From Pedobacter helvus (GTDB lineage Bacteria; Bacteroidota; Bacteroidia; Sphingobacteriales; Sphingobacteriaceae), in NCBI RefSeq assembly GCF_005925325.1, contig NZ_SRMP01000001.1:248001-312000 (forward strand): a stretch of DNA of 64,000 nucleotides. Reading direction: 5' to 3'. A program made the position numbers and the translations under genes. Shown here piece by piece: positions 26,908-37,400 of the stretch (its first letter is position 1; each line of letters starts with the position of its first letter). The notes under the pieces were generated by a model. That model did not search any database, was not told the DNA's origin, and was given only the letters and a program-made list of their open reading frames with translations.

Positions 26908-29373
26908 TTACTTTTCAATCATTAAAAATTCCGTCGGCAAACCATTTGAACTTACTGAAACCACATTCTTTTGCTTATTTGTTTTTAAGCTAATTAGAGC
27001 TCTGCCATTATAAAGCTGAACTTTAGAAGAGGCAGTAGAAGTTCCCTGATCTTTAATCAATTCACCATCTCCAAGTAAATTGAAATTCACTTCTGTAGCA
27101 GCATCTAAACAAAGTACATTATTGGCGTCATAAGCTTTAACTTCAACTGTAGCCATACCGTTAGTTTCGCTTACTTTTTTAAGTACCAACTTAGCTGGCT
27201 TAGCCCATTTATCAGTTTGATATTCTTGCGTAATTTCATCAGTAACTGTTACTTTTCCTTTTTTAGCAACTACCTTGAAAGTATAAGTGCCTTTTTGCAT
27301 TGGTACCGACCAACGTAAGCCCGCTGCAGGAAAATCTTGACTATTTCGTTTTTTCAAACCAAAGCTTTTACCATTTACGAATAGCTCGGCTTCATCGCAA
27401 TTGGAGTATACCTTCACCATTTTTTCTTCACCTTCGGCACCCCAACGCACTGGCCAAGAGTGACCATAAATATGTGCCATTGGCGTATTCGTCCAATACG
27501 ATTGGAAGATATAGAAGGATTCCTTTTTGGTAAAGTCACGCTCTACCACACCTTTTTGGTTCACATAAGGTACCGGATTTTCCGGACGGATTGGTGTGCT
27601 AAAATCTTTAAATGGCCAATAAGCAGTACCAGTTAACCAAGGCATGGTTTCTTGTTCTTTTAAATGCCAGTCAATTAAATTGGCGATGTAACTTTCGCTC
27701 CAATCACCATCCTTACTTACTCTTGCGCCACCTCCATAAAGCGAAGCATCACCCGCTCTTTCATCGGCACCACCACCCTGTTTAATCTTTAATAAAGCAT
27801 TATCTGGGTTTTCTGAGTGACGACGAGCATGACTATCTCCACCCCACTCTACATGCAAGAAACGGTCTGACTTATCAAATTCCGATTTAGAAACATCTTT
27901 ATATTCGGTGTAATTACCACGATACCATCCTGCCCAGATTGAAGGTGAATACACATCTACAATATCCCTACAGAAATCGCAACGTCTAATGGCTGTGCTT
28001 CTTGATGGATCTAGTTTGTGAGATAAATTATTCAGTTCTTTCATATAAGTTCTGATTTTTTCTTTGTCGAACTCGCTGAAATCTCCAGGCCAATCGTTCT
28101 CGTTACCCAATCCCCAAATGATGATAGACGGATGGTTATAATGTTGCTCGATCATATTGGTGAGCATTCTTTTGCCTTGCTCTTGGTAAACAGCGCCACC
28201 TAAACCACCACGGCACCAAGGAATTTCTTCCCAAACTAAAATACCCAAGCTATCGCATAAATCTAAAATGATACGTGATTGCTGATAATGTCCCAAACGA
28301 ATGAAATTCACCCCCATTTCTTTCATCATCTTCATTTCCGTAACCATCATTTCTTCGGTCATGGCGGCTGCTACACCTGCATGGTCTTCGTGTCTATGCG
28401 TACCGCGTAACAACACTCTTTTTCCATTTAAAGTAAATGGACCTTTCTTCACAAACTCGAAATGCCTGAAACCTATCTTTTGGATTGCGTTGTAAGTTTG
28501 TCCGTTGGCTGTTACAGTTAATTTTACTTCATACTGTTGTGGAGTTTCTACCGACCACAATTTTGGTGACCTTACATTAGTTTCCACCAACAATTCATCA
28601 TCATTAAAGCTTGAGATATTTTTAGTAGCGTTGAAAACAGTCTTCCCATTTGGATCAACCAAGGTGATTTTAACCGCAGCATCTTTTAGGTTATCCTGAT
28701 TTAGAAAACGAGCTTTTACAGTCAATTTCCCTTGAGCTCCTTTTACATCAACTGTTGCATGTGCAAATACTTTGTCTACAGCCAACTGCGGATTATAAAC
28801 CAGATTGAGATAGCGGTAAATGCCTCCATAAACGTTAAAATCCGATAGGCTTGAAGGCATCATTTCCAAATCACGAGAGTTATCGCAACGGATAATCACC
28901 GGAACTTTACCCTTAAATTGTGTTTTAAACAATGGCGACTTTTTAAAAGCTGCAACGGCATCAGTAATATCGGCTGTCCATTCATCGTAGCCGCCAACGT
29001 GTTCCGCAACTTTAGTGGTATGGATATAAACCTGTGTTTTTTGTCCGGCACCTTCAAAATGCAATAATGTTCTTCCGTTAGCGTAAGGATTTTCTATAGC
29101 CAAGTTAGTTCTATACCAACCTGGACCTTGATAATAATGCACATTTGGATCAACGGCATCGGTAGCGTTGAAACAGTGAGGCAAGCTTACTTTTTGCCAA
29201 AATGGAAGTTCTTCGGGATTACCTTTCCCAACTGGGCGTACAGCTTCCCAAATACCGCCTAAATCTTGCTTTACAAATTCCCAACCTGTATTTAAACGTT
29301 GAGCTTTTTGCGCTTGTAGCGACTGATTTACGATAAGAAGAAACAGAAAAACTAATTTCAGTTGTTTGAACAT
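26908..29373 (-). CDS. Glycoside hydrolase family 2, beta-galactosidase/beta-glucuronidase type
   Basis: The 821-residue enzyme has a signal peptide (MFKQLKLVFLFLLIVNQSLQAQ), a jelly-roll sugar-binding domain, two immunoglobulin-like regions and a TIM barrel. The acid/base is Glu425 in WGLGNEND and the nucleophile Glu509 in FLHVEWGGD. A C-terminal Ig-like region follows. HYYQGPGWYRT and FRHFEFVKKGPFTLNGKRVLLRG are typical GH2 segments. GH2 members act on beta-galactosides, beta-mannosides or beta-glucuronides, and the choice cannot be made from these motifs; beta-glucuronidase would fit the neighbours. The ATG at 29373 is preferred to a frame 12 codons longer. Confidence 0.9.
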   Translation of the reverse strand: MFKQLKLVFLFLLIVNQSLQAQKAQRLNTGWEFVKQDLGGIWEAVRPVGKGNPEELPFWQKVSLPHCFNATDAVDPNVHYYQGPGWYRTNLAIENPYANGRTLLHFEGAGQKTQVYIHTTKVAEHVGGYDEWTADITDAVAAFKKSPLFKTQFKGKVPVIIRCDNSRDLEMMPSSLSDFNVYGGIYRYLNLVYNPQLAVDKVFAHATVDVKGAQGKLTVKARFLNQDNLKDAAVKITLVDPNGKTVFNATKNISSFNDDELLVETNVRSPKLWSVETPQQYEVKLTVTANGQTYNAIQKIGFRHFEFVKKGPFTLNGKRVLLRGTHRHEDHAGVAAAMTEEMMVTEMKMMKEMGVNFIRLGHYQQSRIILDLCDSLGILVWEEIPWCRGGLGGAVYQEQGKRMLTNMIEQHYNHPSIIIWGLGNENDWPGDFSEFDKEKIRTYMKELNNLSHKLDPSRSTAIRRCDFCRDIVDVYSPSIWAGWYRGNYTEYKDVSKSEFDKSDRFLHVEWGGDSHARRHSENPDNALLKIKQGGGADERAGDASLYGGGARVSKDGDWSESYIANLIDWHLKEQETMPWLTGTAYWPFKDFSTPIRPENPVPYVNQKGVVERDFTKKESFYIFQSYWTNTPMAHIYGHSWPVRWGAEGEEKMVKVYSNCDEAELFVNGKSFGLKKRNSQDFPAAGLRWSVPMQKGTYTFKVVAKKGKVTVTDEITQEYQTDKWAKPAKLVLKKVSETNGMATVEVKAYDANNVLCLDAATEVNFNLLGDGELIKDQGTSTASSKVQLYNGRALISLKTNKQKNVVSVSSNGLPTEFLMIEK

Positions 29374-29486
29374 ACAATTTAATTTATTTGGTTGACCAAT
29401 TGGAACCATGAAGCTACAAAACCTAATTTATTCTACAAATAGCGACTTAAGAAAAAGACATAAATGTTCACGGACGCTTTACTTAT

Positions 29487-32153
29487 CTACTTTATTCTTT
29501 TCACTTGTAAAGCATTTAACACCGGTTTACCTGCTAAACTTTTAAAGCTTAACCTAATTCCCTTTTCATCTGTTACCACGCACTCAAACTTACTTTCCAC
29601 ACTTTTAGCAATCCCATATTTCGCGGCGATATTCAGTCCTTTAATGATTAACCTATCATTCAAATAAACATCAAATATGCGTTGTGGAGGTACTTCTTTT
29701 CCTTCTGCAATTAAACTATCCAAATTATACGGTAGAACAGACTGAATTCCATTGCCCATTAGCTCTGCAAAATGTAAAGTCACTTCGTATTTACCTTTAG
29801 GAACTACCATTTCAAAAGCATCTAAACCCACTATTTGTGTTTGATAAATCGGATCATTTAAAGTCCCCTTGATATCTTTATCAGCACCGTATTGTTGTCT
29901 GCTACTATTCTTGATCTTGAAGGGTTCGCCTCCAACAGTCCCCCAACTTCCCTTTGTAAACACCTGGCTTGGCAACCAAATTTGATTTTTGTCATCTATA
30001 AATTGACGTTGAGAACCCAATAAAATATTGAAAGAATGAGTGCTATTGAACAAGCTTTGGGGCTGTAAAACAAAATCAATTAACGACTTATCTTTAATCA
30101 TTTTACCATCTTTTAACCCTAATGCTTCTAATTCATTTTTACCAGATTTAAATTCGATTTTCCAATTCGCCACATGATCTATTACAGGTTTTTTATCTTG
30201 TTTAACGCCATTTACTATTAAAATTACACTATCTAAATTGGTAATTACACTAAGGTCTTGCCTTGTATTAGTTGCGCTTCTTAATTTCCAAGAACCATCT
30301 CCTATTTTCACATAAGGTTGTTTATTAAAATAGGCTTTGTAAAGGAAGTAGGTATTTTTCGGCTGTCTATCTAGTGTCAGCAACCCTTTATTATTAATGC
30401 TTGGCATGGTCTCGCTTCTAGTCTCTGAACTAAAATCTGATAAATTCCAAGCCGCTGCTCCAGCAATAAACTGACGCTTTAAAATATCTTTGATATAAAT
30501 CTGATGATACTCCATTCCATAAGCCAAACTCTTGTCAAAACGAATTGGATTTTCGGCATGTATTCTTGGATCTACATCTGCCCCATATTCTGTGATGATT
30601 AGAGGCTTATCTGGCATTGCAGCATGTATTTTGTCTAAGTTTGGTCCAAAATCTTCTGACTTACCACCATACCAACCTTGGTACAAATTCCAGCCAACGA
30701 TCATTGGAATTTTAACTAAACCTGCATTCGTATAACCAGTTACATCACCATGATTGCTCATCATAGTATATCGCGTTGGGTCAGTTTTACGAGTTAAATC
30801 CTCTAACTGCTGCGCTAAATTTTCGATACTTTTTAAGTAAACCTTCTTTCTTTCTGGCTCCTTACCATACCTCATCTTCAATAAAACTTCGTTCATGTAA
30901 GCCCAAATAATCACGCTTGCATGGTTGTAATTCTGCTTGATCATTTCTAACTGCATTGCCTTGCTATTATTGTAGAAAGCTTCGTTCTCCGTAATTTCGT
31001 TTACTATCGGAATTTCTACCGATGTCAAAATCCCTAACCGATCACAAGCATCTAGTACCGCTTGATCTTGAGGATAATGCGCAACACGCAGAAAATTACC
31101 ACCCATTTCCTTCAACAGCTCTACATCTTTCACTTGCAAAGCTGATGGCACAGCATTACCCATTTTGGCAAAGTCTTGATGGCGACTAGCTCCTATTAAT
31201 TTTACCGATTTCCCATTCAAAAAGAAACCTTTATCTGCATCGAAACTGAAATAACGGAAACCTATGTTGGTTTTTACCTCATCTAAAACTTTAGCTGTTT
31301 TATAATCTATTAGCCTAGTAATTACCTGATATAGGTATGGACTTTCTGGCGACCAAAGTTTTGGTGCAGTTACGCTGATATTAGGCAATTTAAAGCTGAT
31401 ATTTTTACCTTCACTGCTAGCACTTAACCATTTTGTCTCGCCTACTTTATTACCTTCAACATCGATAAGTATGGAGTTAATCTGCAATTGTTTACTGTTT
31501 GTGTTATTAACTAACTTCCCTTCAATCTCTACAGTAGCCTTATCGTTAGTTACATTTTCAGCATGGATGTAAACTCCGTTTGTTCCATAAAGTTGGTCAA
31601 CAAAGTGCACTTGATCTACAATAACCAACGACACGTTCCTGTACAGACCACCAAAAAAAGTAAAATCGCCAGTTAAGGGAGGAATACTCTCATTATAACT
31701 GTTATCCACTTTCACTATTAGTTCGTCCTTTCCATCAAACCTTAACTGATCTAATGCTACGGTAAAACCAGTATATCCACCTATGTGGTTACCAATTTTT
31801 CTACCATTAAGATAAACTTCGGTCTCTTGGTTTGCTGCACCAAAATCGAGATATATCTTTTTGCCTTTCCAAGTATGCTGAAGGCTTAATTTCTTTTTGT
31901 AATAGCCCACGCCCCGGTAATAACCAGGTTCATCATCTAAAACATCAAAAGCATTCCACGTATGTGGGATATTGACTAATGCATATTTAAGCGAAGCAGA
32001 GCCTTTAGCATTTGGATCTTTTGAGAAATACCAATTTTGGTTGATAGAAATGGCTTTTCGGCTTTGCGATAGATTTTTATCTTGAGCTTTGGCAGACGTA
32101 AAAACTAATACGAGTATAAAAAATGACAGGAGTTTCTTGAATGTAATTGGCAT
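29487..32153 (-). CDS. Glycoside hydrolase family 2 with C-terminal malectin-like domain
   Basis: The 888-residue enzyme begins with a signal peptide (MPITFKKLLSFFILVLVFTSAKAQ). The GH2 core shows acid/base Glu422 in IIWAYMNEV and nucleophile Glu522 in PLIITEYGADVDPR. A C-terminal domain of about 150 residues with WGTVGGEPFKIKNS, YEVTLHFAELMG and RIFDVYLNDRLI matches malectin-like carbohydrate-binding domains, a common add-on in Bacteroidota GH2 proteins. It may bind the polysaccharide on the enzyme. The gene lies directly behind the surface lipoprotein and ahead of the second GH2. Exact specificity is unknown. Confidence 0.88.
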   Translation of the reverse strand: MPITFKKLLSFFILVLVFTSAKAQDKNLSQSRKAISINQNWYFSKDPNAKGSASLKYALVNIPHTWNAFDVLDDEPGYYRGVGYYKKKLSLQHTWKGKKIYLDFGAANQETEVYLNGRKIGNHIGGYTGFTVALDQLRFDGKDELIVKVDNSYNESIPPLTGDFTFFGGLYRNVSLVIVDQVHFVDQLYGTNGVYIHAENVTNDKATVEIEGKLVNNTNSKQLQINSILIDVEGNKVGETKWLSASSEGKNISFKLPNISVTAPKLWSPESPYLYQVITRLIDYKTAKVLDEVKTNIGFRYFSFDADKGFFLNGKSVKLIGASRHQDFAKMGNAVPSALQVKDVELLKEMGGNFLRVAHYPQDQAVLDACDRLGILTSVEIPIVNEITENEAFYNNSKAMQLEMIKQNYNHASVIIWAYMNEVLLKMRYGKEPERKKVYLKSIENLAQQLEDLTRKTDPTRYTMMSNHGDVTGYTNAGLVKIPMIVGWNLYQGWYGGKSEDFGPNLDKIHAAMPDKPLIITEYGADVDPRIHAENPIRFDKSLAYGMEYHQIYIKDILKRQFIAGAAAWNLSDFSSETRSETMPSINNKGLLTLDRQPKNTYFLYKAYFNKQPYVKIGDGSWKLRSATNTRQDLSVITNLDSVILIVNGVKQDKKPVIDHVANWKIEFKSGKNELEALGLKDGKMIKDKSLIDFVLQPQSLFNSTHSFNILLGSQRQFIDDKNQIWLPSQVFTKGSWGTVGGEPFKIKNSSRQQYGADKDIKGTLNDPIYQTQIVGLDAFEMVVPKGKYEVTLHFAELMGNGIQSVLPYNLDSLIAEGKEVPPQRIFDVYLNDRLIIKGLNIAAKYGIAKSVESKFECVVTDEKGIRLSFKSLAGKPVLNALQVKRIK

Positions 32154-32213
32154 TAAGTAAAATGTGTTAAAAAACCATCCCAATAAATTTTATTGAGATG
32201 GTTTCATTGCTAT

Positions 32214-32732
32214 TTATTTAACTTCTAAAAAGCGTTTAAAAGCTTGTGTAAACGTGCCAACAGTATATTGCGCACTGTTATTTTGAACTAAATTAATCTC
32301 AATTCTTCTCGTACCCGCTACACTGCTATTCAACACCTTAAAATAAATGGTATCTATTTTAGCTTTTGCCTGAGAAAAATTCAGGCTATAAACGCCATTA
32401 GTTGCCTGTATGGGATTTCCACTTTTATCTACTACGCTAAAGTCTTGTCCTAACACTGCCGGATTTGCAATACCAGTAGTTACTAATGTAAAATGTGCAG
32501 CAGCATCGTAATTACGCACAAATGATGAGTGGAACTGCACTGGAAACTTTACTAACGTAGTTTGTGTTCTATTTACCGATTCAGTAGCGGTATTGTTCCA
32601 TGGCAAGAAACCTGCGTAATAAAAATGATCATAGCCATCGGCTCCCACTGGCCCATCTGGATCATCTTTTTCGCAAGAAGAGAATGCAATTAAAGATGAT
32701 AGGAGTAATATTAATATTTTGTGTTTTTTCAT
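32214..32732 (-). CDS. Surface lipoprotein, probable glycan-binding protein
   Basis: The 172-residue lipoprotein has lipobox IAFSSC (Cys20), an acidic stretch DPDGPVGADGYD just after the anchor (a surface-export-type signal in Bacteroidota), and a beta-rich domain with KVLNSSVAGTRRIEINL. In SusCD loci the gene after SusD usually encodes a surface glycan-binding protein, and the DUF4843/DUF1735-like size and layout would fit, but no family is certain. Spacing to SusD is 21 nt, so it is in the same operon. Confidence 0.65.
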   Translation of the reverse strand: MKKHKILILLLSSLIAFSSCEKDDPDGPVGADGYDHFYYAGFLPWNNTATESVNRTQTTLVKFPVQFHSSFVRNYDAAAHFTLVTTGIANPAVLGQDFSVVDKSGNPIQATNGVYSLNFSQAKAKIDTIYFKVLNSSVAGTRRIEINLVQNNSAQYTVGTFTQAFKRFLEVK

Positions 32733-32753
32733 TTTATTTTAAATTATAGTTTT

Positions 32754-34391
32754 TTACTGCCAGCCTTTGTTTTGTGTTACATTATTATCACTCAAAGTGA
32801 TTTCGTTTAACGGCACTGGATATAGATAATCTCTAGCTGGGTTCCATTTTCTTTTAGTAGCATCTTCTACTACCAACACACCATCTGCGTTAAGCACCAA
32901 AGCAGATGCGTTAGTACCTACCCATTCGCTTGCGATGTACTTACCACCTAAAATTGGTTTTGCCATAACTACTTCGGCTGTTTTCCATCTAAGCAGATCA
33001 CCATATCTGAAACCTTCTAGAGCTAACTCTACCGTTCTTTCTCGCCTTATTTCATCCCTCATGCTTAAATTGTTAACAGTAACAAAAGCATTGGTTAAAC
33101 GTGGAGCAAAACCCGCTCTTGTACGCAAAGCATTAACAGTTAAGTTCAAATCTGCGTCAGAAATACTTTCGGTAAGCTCATATTTAGCCTCCGCATAAAT
33201 CAACAGTACCTCTGCGTAACGTATCAAGTTCTTTTGTACTGTTGCATTGTTATTAGTTGCCCAATCGGCAGCATCAAAACCTTTTTTACCAGCATAGGCC
33301 GTTCTAGAACCTAAAGCAGTTTGCGGTACCCACGGACGTTGATAAGATTGCTCTCCAGAACGATATAACAAAGTATTGATACGAGGATCTCTATTATCCA
33401 ATATAGTATTGTAACTCGTCTCATTAGCCTCTGGAACGAACAAAGTTGATCTCGTTGCCGTAGGTGTTTGATCTGAATTCCAAGCAGGTAGTCCATCTGT
33501 ATACAAGTACTGACGAATAAGATTTCTGGTTGGTGCAATCCTTCCATTTTCCAAATCTCTGGAAGTGTTGTGCGTTAAAATAGTAAGCGCATATTGTTTC
33601 ATCAGCAAGTTTTCAGTATTACTCATACCATCACCAGCGTGGGTAAATTCTCCCAAATAACTGTTGAACAAAGTATGTCCCTGCCCCATTACCGAGGTTG
33701 CAGCCGCTACAGCAATGTTCAAATGATCTTGCCACCCAGCAAGGTTATTGAACTTTGCAGTTGTTCCTTCCATTAAGCCAACCCTAGCTTTTAAAGCCCA
33801 GGCTGTACTTTTTGTGATACGACCATATTGTGCAGCTGGCAACGCAGCTCTAGTTGGCAACCAGGTTACAGCAAAATCTAAATCTTCGTAGATCGTTTTT
33901 GAAACTGTAGCCCTCGGTGCTCTCGGCATTTTTAAATCTGGATCATTGATCCCAAGCGTTCTTAGCACCAAAGGAACATCGCCATATTTTTCAATCAGCA
34001 TAGCGTAAGCGTAAGCTCTAAAAAAGCGAGCCTCTGCAAAATACCTGTTTCTAATGGCATCGGTTACTTTAGCCGTACCGCCCTTCTCTAAAATATTATT
34101 GGCGGTAAAAATCATCTGATAAGGGTTGCTCCAATCACCAGAAGTTGCGGGAATGCCTCTATTTCCAGTACTGATTGCATCTATATTCTGTCCGGTGTTA
34201 TCATCTGCTCTATTGTCGATAGTATGACCAGCCATTTGCTGATATAGCCTATTGGCTGCATTTTGAAGATCGGCTTCCGTATTCCAATATCCAGTATCGG
34301 CAAAATTCGTTTCTGGCACCCTATCTAATTTGGTACAGCTGGCCAAAATAGCTCCAGCAAAAAATATGATTAATAGTTTATTTCTGTTCAT
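32754..34391 (-). CDS. SusD/RagB family nutrient-uptake outer-membrane lipoprotein
   Basis: The 545-residue lipoprotein (lipobox ILASC, Cys19) has the N-terminal SusD segment FADTGYWNTEADLQNAANRLY, the tetratricopeptide-like FFRAYAYAMLIEKYGDVPLV and the RagB C-terminal RDEIRRERTVELALEGFRYGDLLRW block with DYLYPVPLNEITL. SusD lies as a lid over its SusC partner and captures the oligosaccharide on the cell surface. It starts 11 nt after the SusC stop. Confidence 0.95.
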   Translation of the reverse strand: MNRNKLLIIFFAGAILASCTKLDRVPETNFADTGYWNTEADLQNAANRLYQQMAGHTIDNRADDNTGQNIDAISTGNRGIPATSGDWSNPYQMIFTANNILEKGGTAKVTDAIRNRYFAEARFFRAYAYAMLIEKYGDVPLVLRTLGINDPDLKMPRAPRATVSKTIYEDLDFAVTWLPTRAALPAAQYGRITKSTAWALKARVGLMEGTTAKFNNLAGWQDHLNIAVAAATSVMGQGHTLFNSYLGEFTHAGDGMSNTENLLMKQYALTILTHNTSRDLENGRIAPTRNLIRQYLYTDGLPAWNSDQTPTATRSTLFVPEANETSYNTILDNRDPRINTLLYRSGEQSYQRPWVPQTALGSRTAYAGKKGFDAADWATNNNATVQKNLIRYAEVLLIYAEAKYELTESISDADLNLTVNALRTRAGFAPRLTNAFVTVNNLSMRDEIRRERTVELALEGFRYGDLLRWKTAEVVMAKPILGGKYIASEWVGTNASALVLNADGVLVVEDATKRKWNPARDYLYPVPLNEITLSDNNVTQNKGWQ

Positions 34392-34402
34392 GACTGCTCT
34401 AA

Positions 34403-37400
34403 TTAAAATGTAACGTTTAAGCCAAATGCGTAAGCTCTGTAGAACGGATATGCTTGCGAGTTCACACCATTTGGAACCTCAGGATCAAACACACTCATTA
34501 CCTTGGTACTTTCCCATAAATCTTGTCCAGAGAAATAAACCCTTACATTTTGAACGTATTTTTTCTTGAATGGGATGTTATATCCGAACTGTAAGTTCTT
34601 TAAGCGGATATAACTTCCATTTTGTACCCATCTATCCGATGGTCTGTAGTTATGATCGCTTGTTTGGTACATTCTAGGGAAAAATGCATTTGGATTGTCT
34701 GGTGTCCATCTATCCATGTGAATGCTCCAAGGCATATTGGCTGTTCCATTTAGTGGAGAAAGTGTCTCCGTAGCAATCAAGAAAGATCTTTTCAATGTTC
34801 CTTGAAAAGCAATAGAGAAATCAAATCCTTTCCAGTTTAGTCCCAAATCGAAACCATAGGAATATCTAGCACTTGTATTTCCCAAGTAAACTAAATCTCC
34901 TGGATCATCGGGCGTACCTTTACCTGCATTAATTACCCCATCACCATTTAAATCAAGATATTTGATATCTCCAGCCTTAGGGCTTGCGAAAAATGGATAA
35001 ACCACTTTTGATGAATAGGCCGCTGCTTCTGCATCTGTCTGGAAAATTCCACCCGTTCTATAACCCCAAACTGAATTTAGAGGATAACCTTCAATGGCTT
35101 GCATTACACCTCCAGTACCTATTAGTCTTGCTCCGTTAAAGTCAATCAGCTGATTTTGATTATCAGAAAAGTTTAATCCAACGCTATATCCTAAAGCACC
35201 AACTTTATCTCTCCATCTTACATTAGTTTCCCAACCCCAGTTCTTTAAGGTTCCGCCATTTACTCTAGGTACATCAACACCGACAATAGATGGCAAATTA
35301 ACATTCACAAACATGTTGATGTTTCTATTTTCGTAAACCTCGAAAGCCCCTGTTAACTTCTCTTTAAAGAAACCAAAATCTAAACCTAAGTTTGCTGATT
35401 GTACAGTTTCCCAAGTTTTACCTATTGATGGTAGTTGTTGTTGATAAAAGTAATTGGCTCTACCTCCGTTTAAAACTAAACTATTACCGGGAACCAACAC
35501 CGGGATGTAATCGTAATTGCCAACACCGCCCCCTACTGCGTTACCCATACGTCCCCAAGAACCTCTAATTTTTAAGTTTGAAATTGGCTTGATGTTATCT
35601 TTAATAAAATTTTCTTCACTAATTCTCCATCCAGCAGATACTGAAGGGAAAAAAGTCCATCTTGCTTTAGGATCTAATCTTGAGCTCCCATCGTAACGGA
35701 AAGTAGCTTCTAGTAGGTATTTTTCAGCGTAGTTATAATTGAACCTTCCAAAAAGCGAAGCAAAAGCGAATGTCTCCACGTTATCTCCAGCAGTTTTATT
35801 TAACGGATCAGCAAAGTTTAGACTGAAAGTGTCGTTACTATACAAACCTGTAGCACCAGCAGTAACCTCGTCTTTACGATATTGCTCGTAAGAAGCACCA
35901 CCCATTACTTTGAAATTGTGCTTATCAGCTATTTGAAGGTTGTAATCTACCGTGGTTTGCAAGTTATCATAATAACCTCTGTTTTTGGTGATGGTAATTC
36001 CGTTAGGTACGTTAGCCGTAAAACGTGGCGCTTCGGTATTGCTACGCCCATACCAGTATAACGACCTTCTATCTTGTTCATAATTGAAGTTATCTTGGTT
36101 TCTCCACGCCACAGTATTGATTTGTAAACCTTTGACGAAGTTTTTGAATTTTAAATCAACCTTACCTGTAAAACTCTCGTACATTTCGCGAGTAAAACCG
36201 CCGTTTTTTTGAATATCAACTGCGTTGATTTGCAAATCTCCGTTATACGGCTGGCCTGTAGTATCCTCGGCAGGTGTATATAAAGATTGACGAGTTCTCA
36301 CTCTGTACAAAGCGTTAACAATTTGCCCAGTAGAAAAAGAATTTGAATTGGTAATTTGTCCGATGTAACCCACAACAAAACTAGCGTCTATATATTTGTT
36401 AAGCTGCGAATTTAAGTTAAACTTCAAGTTATACCTCGAATTATCGTCTGGTCCGTAACGCAATACACCATCGCTATTTTGATAACCCGCAGAAAGTAAA
36501 TAATTAAGTTCTTTAGCACCGCCACCTACAGAAATGGAATGGTTTTGAGAGTGATTTACGGTACTCATTCCCGCTTTAATCCAATCTGTATTATCGAAAT
36601 ATTCCCAACGGTTAGATGTTAAATTTGGACGATAATTGAAGTTTGGATTTTTTAGCCATTCGATTTGCTCGGGCGTAAATTCCCTGGCACCAGTAGCATT
36701 AAAACGAGCTTCATCTATCAAAGTCTGTTCGTCCCAAGAGTTTAAACGCTCTGGCTGACGAGCGGTGATATTAAAACTATAAAATGAGTTTAAGCTAATT
36801 CTGGTTTTACCACTAGTACTTGATTTAGTTGTTACCAAAACAACACCACCAGCCGCTCTAGCTCCATAAATAGCTGCCGCTGCCGCATCTTTAAGGAAAG
36901 AAATACTTTCGATATCATCAGGATTGATCAAGTTTAGATCCATTTGGATACCATCAACCAATACCAAAGCACCAGTGCCATTAATTGAATTAGTTCCTCT
37001 AATCCTCAAATTGTAACCTTCTTTCCCTGGCTGTCCGCCACCTCTAGTAATTACAACACCTGGAACTTGACCTTGCAAGGCTGCAGTAGCATTTGGCACA
37101 GGTCTATTTCTCAAGTCTTCGCCGCTAATAGCAGTTACTGCACCAGTAAGATTTACTTTCTTTTGCGTTCCATATCCTACAACAACTACTTCACTTAATC
37201 CTTTAGAATCTTCTTCAAGCATTACATTAAGTACAGATTTTCCATCATAGGCAATTTCCTTTTCTTTAAATCCGATACTGGTAAATACGATAACCGAGTT
37301 GGCAGGTACGTTTTTTAAAACAAATCTTCCATCAGCATCCGTACTTACAGCTTGTTGAGTTCCTTTAACTCTTACACCTACCCCTGGCAACGGAATTCCT

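Noticed and set aside
29374-29409. Upstream extension of the second GH2 enzyme (start at 29409)
   Set aside because: The extra 12 residues are not signal-peptide-like; the ATG at 29373 gives a normal signal peptide. The same reasoning removes TTG or GTG extensions of several other minus-strand genes.
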